Source: JAUMBM01 sp964645715
GTDB taxonomy: Bacteria; Bacteroidota; Bacteroidia; Chitinophagales; Saprospiraceae
Length of the DNA: 64,000 bases
Direction of reading: 5' to 3'
NCBI GenBank assembly: GCA_964645715.1
Contig: CAZYAO010000001.1
Location: forward strand, 62,001-126,000
Shown here: in pieces, positions 33,138-41,364 of the stretch
Layout of the letters: each line of letters starts with the position of its first letter
Position numbering within the stretch: the stretch's first letter is position 1
Made by a program: the position numbers and the translations under genes
The notes under the pieces: generated by a model
The model's input: only the letters and a program-made list of their open reading frames with translations
Databases searched by the model: none
Told to the model about the DNA's origin: nothing

Positions 33138-35510
33138 TTAATTGCCGCCCGGACGTTGCGTTTCTTGCTCTGCACGGCGTGCACGCTGCATCGGGTTTTC
33201 ACCCTGGTTCCAATTACCCCTCTGTCTGAAGAGTTCGAATCGGTTCAGCTGGGGTTTAGCCGGGAAATAATTATTATCCCTGTCCGTATCTGCTGTTTCG
33301 AGATGCGGATCAAGTGTGACCTGAACAATTTCTTTTGTAGTCACAAATACCTTACTGACTTTGTAATTATTATAGCGCCATATTTCGGCCGGAATTCTGT
33401 GCTCTTCGGTAGTACCATCTGCAAATTCAAATTCCACAATAATGGGCATTACAAGGCCGCCTAAATTAGAGAAAGACAGTTCGTAATAATTCTTACCTGC
33501 CATGAGCATACTGCGCTCTTCCTCTGACAAGTCGCGGAGATACTTCTGGTAGTCTTGCTCGTCAAGAACAGTAACCTTGAGCGGATCGTAATCCGTATAA
33601 AAATCTCTCAGGCTTCTGTCTATTTCATCCTGTGTCTGCTGTATAGTTGCCTCATTGCGAATGGCCGATATATTCTGTGGTGTTTCCTTCTCCAACTGTC
33701 GGGTAATTTCATTTTCTGCAACTGGATTTTTCGTATTCATGCGATACCACTTTACCTCATCCAGCGAAATATCCACATAGTCCGTAGTAAAAAACCAACC
33801 TCTCCAGAACCAGTCCAGATCAACGCCTGAAGCATCTTCCATCGTCCGAAAGAAATCGGCAGGTGACGGGTGCTTAAACATCCAGCGGTTGGCATAGGTC
33901 TTGAATGCAAAATCAAACAACTCACGTCCCATCACCGTCTCCCGAAGGATATTGAGTGCTGTCGCTGGTTTTCCGTATGCGTTGTTACCAAATTGCAAAA
34001 GAGACTCAGAATTAGCCATGATGGGTGTGAGGCTCGACTTGTCACTGCGCATGTAGTCAACAATTTTTTGTGCCTCTCCTCTACTACTAGGATAATTCCT
34101 TTCCCATTGCTGCTCGCTCAAGTACTGTAAAAAAGTATTGAGTCCCTCATCCATCCAAGTCCATTGACGCTCATCAGAGTTGACAATCATCGGAAAATAG
34201 TTGTGCCCGACTTCATGGATAATAACGGAGATCATTCCATATTTTGTCCTATCAGAATAGGTACCGTCTTTGTTTGGCCTGCCTCCGTTAAAACAAATCA
34301 TAGGATACTCCATCCCTATGCGATCTGTGTGAATAGACCAAGCCACCGGATAAGGGTATGGGAATGTGTAGTGGCTATACCACTTGAGCGTATGTGCCAC
34401 TGCTTTTGTCGAATACATTTCCCACAGTGGATTACCTTCTTTGGGATACATAGACATAGCCATTACTGTTGTACCATTGGACTGGTCAACCCCCATGGCA
34501 TCCCATATAAACTTACGAGAGGAGGCAAAAGCAAAATCACGCACATTGTCAGCCTTAAAACGCCATGTCTTTGTTTGTGTGGCTCTTGATTTCTCGTTTT
34601 CACGAGCTTCTTCTTCGGTCACAATAATAACAGGCGTATTTCTTTCTTTTTTTGCCTGCTCATACCTTGCTTGCTGCTCCTTGGAAAGGACTTCCTTGGG
34701 ATTCTGTAATACACCGCTGGCAGAAACAAGATGATCTGCCGGGCAGGTAATACTAACCTCATAATTACCGAATGGCAGCGTAAATTCACCGCTACCCAGA
34801 AACTGCTTGTGCTGCCAACCTTCGTTATCACAGTAAACAGCCATACGCGGAAAAAACTGGGCAATGGTATAAAGATAATTTTTATCTTCTTCAAAATACT
34901 CGTAGCCCGATCTGCCCCCTAGTTTCATGCGATCGTTGATGTTGTACCACCACTTTATCTTGATCTGAGTACTCTGCTTGGGCAACAAGGCCTGAGGAAG
35001 GTCTACACGCATCATGGTTTTGACCACCGTATGAGCAAGGTCTTTGCCGTTAATATCCTTGACATAATCAAGTTTAAAGCCACCATCAAACCAAGGCTCC
35101 AGCTCTTTGAGATCACGTACCGTCATCCGCTCATTCATTGATGAGGTCTCTGTCGTGTACGTATCAGAATTCAGTGCCTGATTATTCTGATCGAGCTGTA
35201 TCCAAAGATAGGGTAGTGGATCAGGAGATTGATTGTAGTACGTGATTACCTCTTCTCCATAAATCCGCTGCGTATTATCATCCAAAATGATGTCAATCTT
35301 GTAATCTGCCCTTTGCTGCCAATAATGATGCCCAGGGGCGCCCGAAGCTGTTCGGTATACATTGGGAGTAGGCAACAGATCGTACATCTGGCGAAAGCGA
35401 TTTTCATCATAACTTTCCTCTACCTGTGCATGCGCAAAATGCACACTCAATAGCATGAGAAATACGCCGAAAAGATACCGGCAATGGGTGTGCGTAATGG
35501 TGAATTTCAT
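33138..35510 (-). CDS. Secreted M1 family metallopeptidase (gluzincin)
   Basis: A 790-aa M1 peptidase with a signal peptide (cleavage after FAHAQ). The zinc site is HEVGHNYF (about residues 432-436), with the third ligand Glu in WMDEGLNTF. The aminopeptidase GxMEN motif is replaced by RIGMEYPMICFNGG, so exopeptidase specificity may be altered. The C-terminal half is rich in beta strands and ends in a basic, Arg/Gln-rich tail. It has no type IX sorting domain, so it is probably periplasmic. The ATG at 35531 is an alternative start; the shorter form gives a better signal peptide. Its 5' region borders the two parS sites. Confidence 0.9.
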   Translation of the reverse strand: MKFTITHTHCRYLFGVFLMLLSVHFAHAQVEESYDENRFRQMYDLLPTPNVYRTASGAPGHHYWQQRADYKIDIILDDNTQRIYGEEVITYYNQSPDPLPYLWIQLDQNNQALNSDTYTTETSSMNERMTVRDLKELEPWFDGGFKLDYVKDINGKDLAHTVVKTMMRVDLPQALLPKQSTQIKIKWWYNINDRMKLGGRSGYEYFEEDKNYLYTIAQFFPRMAVYCDNEGWQHKQFLGSGEFTLPFGNYEVSITCPADHLVSASGVLQNPKEVLSKEQQARYEQAKKERNTPVIIVTEEEARENEKSRATQTKTWRFKADNVRDFAFASSRKFIWDAMGVDQSNGTTVMAMSMYPKEGNPLWEMYSTKAVAHTLKWYSHYTFPYPYPVAWSIHTDRIGMEYPMICFNGGRPNKDGTYSDRTKYGMISVIIHEVGHNYFPMIVNSDERQWTWMDEGLNTFLQYLSEQQWERNYPSSRGEAQKIVDYMRSDKSSLTPIMANSESLLQFGNNAYGKPATALNILRETVMGRELFDFAFKTYANRWMFKHPSPADFFRTMEDASGVDLDWFWRGWFFTTDYVDISLDEVKWYRMNTKNPVAENEITRQLEKETPQNISAIRNEATIQQTQDEIDRSLRDFYTDYDPLKVTVLDEQDYQKYLRDLSEEERSMLMAGKNYYELSFSNLGGLVMPIIVEFEFADGTTEEHRIPAEIWRYNNYKVSKVFVTTKEIVQVTLDPHLETADTDRDNNYFPAKPQLNRFELFRQRGNWNQGENPMQRARRAEQETQRPGGN

Positions 35511-35609
35511 AGTAGCCGTTTTGATTTTCATGCAAAAATCTCGTTATTTTATAGTGGAAAAATTCAGTTGTATTTAGTACACACAATATATATAGCAGAT
35601 GTTTATCAA

Positions 35610-35625
35610 TGTTCCACGTGGAACA
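35610..35625. promoter_or_regulatory. parS site 1 (ParB binding)
   Basis: TGTTCCACGTGGAACA is a perfect 16-bp palindrome that fits the universal chromosomal parS consensus TGTTNCACGTGNAACA. ParB nucleates here and spreads to organise origin segregation with ParA and SMC. It is located in the 304-nt gap between the M1 peptidase start and the thrC stop, with a second copy 114 bp away. Confidence 0.88.
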
Positions 35626-35723
35626 CAATTGCTTTCAACTGCCCAATTTAAGCAGTAAACACAGGAGTTAGGATATCTGTTTATAGAAGCAACTTCAAAA
35701 TTAATCATTTATTCTGCTTAAAA

Positions 35724-35739
35724 TGTTCCACGTGGAACA
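35724..35739. promoter_or_regulatory. parS site 2 (ParB binding)
   Basis: This is the same 16-bp TGTTCCACGTGGAACA, here extended by flanking A/T to a 24-bp palindrome (35720-35743). Two identical sites within 130 bp, absent elsewhere in the window as far as I can see, make chance very unlikely. Apart from these sites the intergenic region is AT-rich and has no gene. Confidence 0.88.
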
Positions 35740-35814
35740 TTTTATACAATTAGAGCGAACTAAGTTTTATTAATAAAGAAGACTAGTGTCTATCCTGGAG
35801 TAATAAAAAACAGA

Positions 35815-37227
35815 TCAATAAGATGCAATCAACCACTCTTTAAAAGTTAAAAATTCAGCATCCATAGAGACTGCCTGTTTAGTTTTTGTTTGCAGTACAG
35901 CCAATCTCTCCGGAATAGGTATACACTGCCCCAGTATATCCTCCATGTCTGGTAAGAATTTAGCAGGGTGTGCTGTCTCCAACACTACTCCTTGGCAATC
36001 AAAACCAGCTTCTTTTTTTTGGCTTTCCAAAAACCGATTGAGCGCAACATAACCGACAGCTGTGTGAGGATCTATAAGGTATTGATATTTATGAAATACT
36101 TCTCTCACTCCTTCCCTTGTTGTTTCATCATCGACGGTATAGGCCGCTATACTTTTTTGCATAGCTCTCCATACTCGATTGTCAGCATATCTGTCTCTAC
36201 CAGCAGTATGACCCGATGAGATATCTTCTTTGGCTGATGCAGTAGCCTCTTCAACTTCAACCCTAAACAGATCATACATTCTTTCGAAGTTGCTGGGATT
36301 ACCGACATCCATTGCATTGGATAGGGTAGGCGTGGAGGGTCTGGCACTGAGTTTTCCTTCTTTCAAATATTGAGGTACTACAGCGTTAGCATTGGTGGCT
36401 GCAATAAACCAGTTGACAGGAAGCCCCATACGCTGTGCTAATAATCCGGCTGTGAGATTACCGAAATTTCCACTCGGGACACAAAAAGCCAGAGGCTTTC
36501 CTTTAGCGATTCCATCAAGGATAAGCTGTCTGTAAGCATCAAAATAATAAAAAGACTGAGGAATCAGTCTTGATATATTAATTGAATTAGCAGAGCTAAG
36601 CCGAATAGCACGCTTTAGGTCACTGTCCAGAAAAGCCGATTTGACCATTGCCTGGCAATCGTCAAATGTACCATTCACCTCAACCGCACTGATATTACCT
36701 CCCCAGCTCGTAAGTTGCTTTTCTTGGAGCTCACTCACTTTACCGGAAGGATACAGGATAACTACTTTAATTCCAGCTACACCATAAAAACCAGAAGCCA
36801 CGGCTCCTCCGGTATCTCCTGAAGTTGCCACCAGAATAACTAATTCACGTGATGCTTGACGATTGTAATACTGCATCAGCTGTGCCATAAACCTGGCACC
36901 AAAATCTTTAAATGCCATTGAAGGTCCATGCCAAAGTTCAAGTACCAAACGCTGGTCATCCAGGCGTACTAATGGTGCCGGAAAATTAATTGCTGCATCG
37001 ACAATTTTTTGTACTTCTTCATCCGGAATTTCTCCTTCCAACAGCATCCGGGTGACCTCAAAGCCAATCTGAGACATAGTCATGTCAGGTAAAGCCTGAA
37101 AAAAATTGCCCCCTAACTGAGGAATTCGCACAGGCATATACAAGCCGTTGTCATCAGGCAGTCCCTTGAATATCGCCTCCTGCAAGGAGACCCGCAATTG
37201 GTGATTTCTTGTACTGTATAACTCCAT
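35815..37227 (-). CDS. thrC: Threonine synthase
   Basis: A 470-aa PLP enzyme that converts O-phosphohomoserine to threonine. The opening MELYSTRNHQLRVSLQEAIFKGLPDDNGLYMP is typical. The Schiff-base lysine lies in GPSMAFKDFGARF, and the phosphate-binding ATSGDTGGAVASGFYG and FCVPSGNFGNLTAG follow. It is the last gene of a thrA-thrB-thrC operon, 8 nt after thrB. No terminator is evident in the parS region downstream. Confidence 0.95.
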   Translation of the reverse strand: MELYSTRNHQLRVSLQEAIFKGLPDDNGLYMPVRIPQLGGNFFQALPDMTMSQIGFEVTRMLLEGEIPDEEVQKIVDAAINFPAPLVRLDDQRLVLELWHGPSMAFKDFGARFMAQLMQYYNRQASRELVILVATSGDTGGAVASGFYGVAGIKVVILYPSGKVSELQEKQLTSWGGNISAVEVNGTFDDCQAMVKSAFLDSDLKRAIRLSSANSINISRLIPQSFYYFDAYRQLILDGIAKGKPLAFCVPSGNFGNLTAGLLAQRMGLPVNWFIAATNANAVVPQYLKEGKLSARPSTPTLSNAMDVGNPSNFERMYDLFRVEVEEATASAKEDISSGHTAGRDRYADNRVWRAMQKSIAAYTVDDETTREGVREVFHKYQYLIDPHTAVGYVALNRFLESQKKEAGFDCQGVVLETAHPAKFLPDMEDILGQCIPIPERLAVLQTKTKQAVSMDAEFLTFKEWLIASY

Positions 37228-37235
37228 AAACTGAT

Positions 37236-38186
37236 TTATATCTTTTTGGCTCCTTCCTGGTTGATAGGGGATACATATATATCACAGGCAATACCCGCAT
37301 CACCAAATACCCCCTGCATAGCAGTACCAATTTCCTCAGCCTGCTTTCTGCCCTGCGACAAAGCAAATATACTGGGACCTGCTCCTGAGATACTACAGCC
37401 CAAAGCTCCGGCGCTCAAAGCCGTTTCTTTGACCTGCTGAAAACATGGAATCAGTCTGGCTCTTTGAGGTTCAATGATCACATCTTTCAGACATCTGGAC
37501 ATGAGTCCAAAGTCAGCCTGGTATAAACTAACGATAAATGCAGCCAAATTTCCCGACTGGAGTATATGCTTTTTTAATTCTACCGAATCCGATAATATAG
37601 AGCGAGCATCTTTAGTGAGAATTTCTACAGCCGGATAAACAACTGATGCAAACAGATTGGCGGGTACCGGAAGTCGGTGTACATCCAGGCTCTGGTTATT
37701 TCTGATAAGAATCATACCTCCCAGTAAGGAGGGACCAACATTATCGGCATGATAAGCACCATCTGCAACCTGCTCTCCTGCCACTGCAAATGGCAGAAGA
37801 TGTATTTTATCCAGCGGTCTGCCCAATAGTTCGTTGACAGCAGTCACCGCTGCAGCCGCACTGGCAGCACTCGATCCAAGACCACTACCAAAAGGCATCT
37901 TCTTGTGAATTTCCATCTCAATACCCCGCTGCGTCTCTCCCAAATGATCCAACAACTGCAAAGCAGCGAAACCTGCTGTGTTTTTCTCCACCTCAAAAGG
38001 AAGTTGCTTGCCCTGTGTGCCTGTAATAGCTGTTATACGAAGGCCCGGCTTAGCCGAAGACCTTACGACAACCTCATCCCCCGGAGCATCCAATGCAAAT
38101 CCGAGAATATCGAAACCAACAGCTACATTAGCTACTGTTGCAGGAGCAAAAACTCTTACCTCTGTACTTACCTTTGTTACAATCAT
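37236..38186 (-). CDS. thrB: Homoserine kinase
   Basis: A 316-aa GHMP kinase that makes O-phosphohomoserine. It shows the APATVANVAVGFDILGFAL opening and the phosphate loop MPFGSGLGSSAASAAAAV, and ends with ALGCSISGAGPSIFAL. It lies between thrA (15 nt) and thrC (8 nt), supporting one transcript for the aspartate-to-threonine branch. Confidence 0.95.
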   Translation of the reverse strand: MIVTKVSTEVRVFAPATVANVAVGFDILGFALDAPGDEVVVRSSAKPGLRITAITGTQGKQLPFEVEKNTAGFAALQLLDHLGETQRGIEMEIHKKMPFGSGLGSSAASAAAAVTAVNELLGRPLDKIHLLPFAVAGEQVADGAYHADNVGPSLLGGMILIRNNQSLDVHRLPVPANLFASVVYPAVEILTKDARSILSDSVELKKHILQSGNLAAFIVSLYQADFGLMSRCLKDVIIEPQRARLIPCFQQVKETALSAGALGCSISGAGPSIFALSQGRKQAEEIGTAMQGVFGDAGIACDIYVSPINQEGAKKI

Positions 38187-38201
38187 TTGGTTTTTAAATA
38201 T

Positions 38202-40661
38202 TTAAGATAAAAAATTACCAATTTTAATAATTTCGGCAAATATTCCGGCTGCCGTTACTTCTGCACCAGCACCCGGTCCCCTCACCACTAGGGGGCGATC
38301 GCTATACCTACCTGTTACAAATACAATCATATTGTCGCTTCCGCTTAAGTAGTAGAAAGGACTCTCGGAACCCACTTCCTGCAGACCTATACTTGCCCGC
38401 CCTGCAGACAACCGCGCGACCATACGCAGTACTTTTCCCGCTGTCGCCGCCTTCTGTCTGAGACTTTCGAAGTAGCCATCTTCTGCTGCTAGCTTTTCTA
38501 AAAAAGTCTCCACGTCTTTAGCCTCCAGACAGGTGGCTGGCAGGACGGGCTCTATCTCAATAGCTGTAGATTCCATCGGCAATCCTGTCTCTCTGGCAAG
38601 TATCAAAAGTTTCCTGCTTACATCCGCACCACTCAAATCTTCTCTGGGATCCGGTTCTGTAAATCCTCTTCGCTTCGCCTCCCGTACAATCTCGCTAAAC
38701 CGTCTACCCTCAGTAAATGAATTAAGCATAAATGATAACGAACCCGACAGTACACCCTCTATGCTCACAATTTCATCACCGCTATTTATGAGATCATTCA
38801 AAGTAGTGATCACAGGCAATCCTGCTCCTACATTTGTTTCGTACAAAAACAAAACACCACGCCTGTTTGCAATTGTCTTCAAACGCTGGTACTGTAAATA
38901 AAAAGAGGAAGTAGCAATTTTATTAGGCGTAGAAATAGATATGCTCGCATCCAGAATAGTTTCGTAATGAGCCGCTACACCGGCATTGGCCGTGTTGTCA
39001 ACAAAAATTGCATTCGGAAGATTTAGTGACTTCATGTGATTGACAAAAGTTGCCAAGACAGTAGGTTCTCCTTCTTCCATGAGTCTTTCATTCCAATCGT
39101 CGTGCAATGGAATTCCGTCCTCCTTTAGCAACATACGACGACTGTTCGCCAGACCTACCAACTTAATTTCCAAATCGTGTTTATCTCTAAGATAATCCGC
39201 CTGTTTGGCTATCTGTTGCAACAATGTGCTGCCAATCAGACCAGTGCCGACCATGAATAAGTGTAACTCGACGGTATCTGAAAGAAAAAAAGCATCATGT
39301 AATGCATTAAGCGCTTTGGATTCGTCCTGTCTGGCAATGACAACTGAGATATTTAACTCCGAAGATCCCTGTGCAATAGCGACAACATTGATACCATTTT
39401 TCCCCAAAGCCTGAAACAGTCGACCAGCAATACCCGGTCTGTACCGCATATTTTCACCAATGATTGCTACAACGGCCAGATCTTCTTCTATCTTAACAGG
39501 GTCAATTAATCCTGCTCCCAGTTCAAACTTAAACTCCTCCTCCACTGCCAACCGGGCCTTTTGTGCTACACCTGGCTCAATTGCAAAACTAATCGCGTGT
39601 TCACTGGAGCCCTGTGTAATCAGTATAATATTAATAAATGACCGTGCCAAAGAACCAAACAACCTTGCCGCCGTACCAGGAACACCAAACATACCACTCC
39701 CGGAGAGCGTAAGCAGACTAACTTTCGCGATTGAACTGATTCCTTTAACTGCATGCCCACCAGGATCCGTCTGATCAGAAATATAGGTTCCTGAAAAAGT
39801 AGGGTTGAATGTATTTCTGATCGCCATAGGGATATGAGCCCGCAATACCGGCTGCAAGGTTGGAGGATAGATGACCTTAGCACCAAAATGCGACATTTCC
39901 ATGGCCTCCGCATATGTCATAACAGGAATCGTAAATGCTCTCCTCACCAGGCGTGGATCCGCAGTGAGCACACCATTTACGTCTGTCCATATTTCAACCA
40001 ATGATGCCTGCAATCCGGCAGCAATAATAGCAGCTGTATAATCAGAGCCTCCCCTGCCAAGTGTCGTTGTGAATCCGTCTTCCGCTGATCCTATAAATCC
40101 AGTTACCACCTGCACCTCAGGGTGTTCGTCATAATACCTCCTGATCCGGGGGTAGGTTTTCTCAAACTGTACAGCCGCAGACCCAAAGTTATTATCTGTT
40201 ACAATTATCTTGCGTGCATCCAGGTAATTTGCATTGATACCTGCTTGGCGTAGCGCGTGTGCGATTATGAAGGCTGCGTTGCGTTCACCAAAACTTAGCA
40301 CCAAATCCATTGTCTTAGGAGAAGCTTCTCTCAAGAGGTAGATTCCCTGCAGCAAGTTGCGCAATAAGTCTGCGTTATGCTCAACTTCATCCATTACCCG
40401 CGTAAGGTAATCTGCTTCAAACAGTTCAGTGACGGCAGTCAAATGCCTTTGACGAAAACTATCAAATTTTACAAGATACGCTTCATTTCCGCTGGCTGCC
40501 AGCCCACCCATGTCCAGTAGTAAGTCTGTAGTACCACCAAAAGCAGAAAAGACCACTGTAAAATATGTACCCTGCGCATAGTAAGATTTTAAAATATCTA
40601 CAACCCCCTTTATACGTTCAGCTGTAGCAACCGATGATCCTCCAAACTTCAAAACTTTCAT
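38202..40661 (-). CDS. thrA: Bifunctional aspartokinase/homoserine dehydrogenase
   Basis: An 819-aa fusion of aspartokinase (KFGGSSVATAERI at the N-terminus, TLGRGGSDYTAAI), a central pair of ACT domains (about residues 315-460; for example VSLLTLSGSGMFGVPGTAARLF), and a C-terminal NAD(P)-dependent homoserine dehydrogenase (LFMVGTGLIGSTLLQQI, GVLSGSLSFMLN, DVSRKLLILARE). It catalyses the first and third steps toward threonine, and the ACT domains suggest threonine feedback. The length matches ThrA. It heads the thr operon. I see no leader peptide rich in Thr/Ile in the 270-nt upstream gap, so classic attenuation is not supported. Confidence 0.95.
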   Translation of the reverse strand: MKVLKFGGSSVATAERIKGVVDILKSYYAQGTYFTVVFSAFGGTTDLLLDMGGLAASGNEAYLVKFDSFRQRHLTAVTELFEADYLTRVMDEVEHNADLLRNLLQGIYLLREASPKTMDLVLSFGERNAAFIIAHALRQAGINANYLDARKIIVTDNNFGSAAVQFEKTYPRIRRYYDEHPEVQVVTGFIGSAEDGFTTTLGRGGSDYTAAIIAAGLQASLVEIWTDVNGVLTADPRLVRRAFTIPVMTYAEAMEMSHFGAKVIYPPTLQPVLRAHIPMAIRNTFNPTFSGTYISDQTDPGGHAVKGISSIAKVSLLTLSGSGMFGVPGTAARLFGSLARSFINIILITQGSSEHAISFAIEPGVAQKARLAVEEEFKFELGAGLIDPVKIEEDLAVVAIIGENMRYRPGIAGRLFQALGKNGINVVAIAQGSSELNISVVIARQDESKALNALHDAFFLSDTVELHLFMVGTGLIGSTLLQQIAKQADYLRDKHDLEIKLVGLANSRRMLLKEDGIPLHDDWNERLMEEGEPTVLATFVNHMKSLNLPNAIFVDNTANAGVAAHYETILDASISISTPNKIATSSFYLQYQRLKTIANRRGVLFLYETNVGAGLPVITTLNDLINSGDEIVSIEGVLSGSLSFMLNSFTEGRRFSEIVREAKRRGFTEPDPREDLSGADVSRKLLILARETGLPMESTAIEIEPVLPATCLEAKDVETFLEKLAAEDGYFESLRQKAATAGKVLRMVARLSAGRASIGLQEVGSESPFYYLSGSDNMIVFVTGRYSDRPLVVRGPGAGAEVTAAGIFAEIIKIGNFLS

Positions 40662-40931
40662 GTCCGATGTATTTCAATGGTGAACACTGTTTGATTTGAA
40701 TTTGGAAATTTGGCAGGACGGCAACACAATGTGGTGAATCTCATTTTGCTAAAGATAATCCATCTCTCACATCTGGCTGATCACACACGCTACAAGATTA
40801 CTTTCCACAGTATTGAATTAATACCTTGCAGATTTATTTATTTATTACAAATGTATCTCTTTTTTAAAGACTTTTATGAACCTTATATCAAGATAAGCAT
40901 CTATGACTATTACATACAAATTATCTTATCT

Positions 40932-41282
40932 ATGCATATTCAGGAAGCTCAGAAAATCGTGGATCAATGGATTCGTACCGTTGGTATTCGCTATTATGGA
41001 GAACTCACCAATCTTGCCATCCTTACCGAAGAAGTAGGGGAGGTTGCCCGTTTGATTGCCCGGATTTATGGCGAGCAGTCTTTTAAAAAAAACGAAGATG
41101 CTGAGCAGGCACAGGCACAGCTGGCAGATGAAATGGCGGATGTATTATTTGTACTAATTTGCCTTGCCAATCAAACAGGTATAGATTTGACTGAAGCCTT
41201 ACAAAAAAACCTTGACAAAAAAACACAGCGCGACGCACTACGCCATGCCAATAATCCAAAATTAAAACCAGGTGAACATTAA
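40932..41282 (+). CDS. MazG-like nucleotide pyrophosphohydrolase
   Basis: A 116-aa all-alpha NTP pyrophosphohydrolase with the EExxE...ExxD metal motif: LTEEVGEVARLIARIYGEQSFKK and LADEMADVLFVLICLANQTGIDL. It probably hydrolyses non-canonical or excess dNTPs to monophosphates. The longer ORF starting at 40710 is not conserved-looking, so I start at the ATG at 40932 (MHIQEAQKIVDQW). It is the only rightward gene between 21.7 and 45 kb. Confidence 0.87.
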   Translation: MHIQEAQKIVDQWIRTVGIRYYGELTNLAILTEEVGEVARLIARIYGEQSFKKNEDAEQAQAQLADEMADVLFVLICLANQTGIDLTEALQKNLDKKTQRDALRHANNPKLKPGEH

Positions 41283-41290
41283 AGCTATTA

Positions 41291-41331
41291 AAAAAAGCTA
41301 ATGGGCGGCTGGCACCACCCATTAGCTTTTC
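41291..41331. terminator. Bidirectional terminator between convergent genes
   Basis: AAAAGCTAATGGG (41293-41305) pairs perfectly with 41318-41330 across a 12-nt loop. A/T runs on both sides allow it to act for the pyrophosphohydrolase (rightward) and the M1 aminopeptidase (leftward). Confidence 0.85.
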
Positions 41332-41364
41332 AAATATTAAACGGCTTCTTGTCTCAATTAAAAA

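Noticed and set aside
35610..35739. The two CACGTG palindromes as operators of a local repressor
   Set aside because: The full 16-bp sequence fits parS exactly, and no regulator gene is nearby.
40662..40931. A threonine attenuator leader upstream of thrA
   Set aside because: No short ORF rich in Thr/Ile codons and no terminator/antiterminator pair could be found in this gap.
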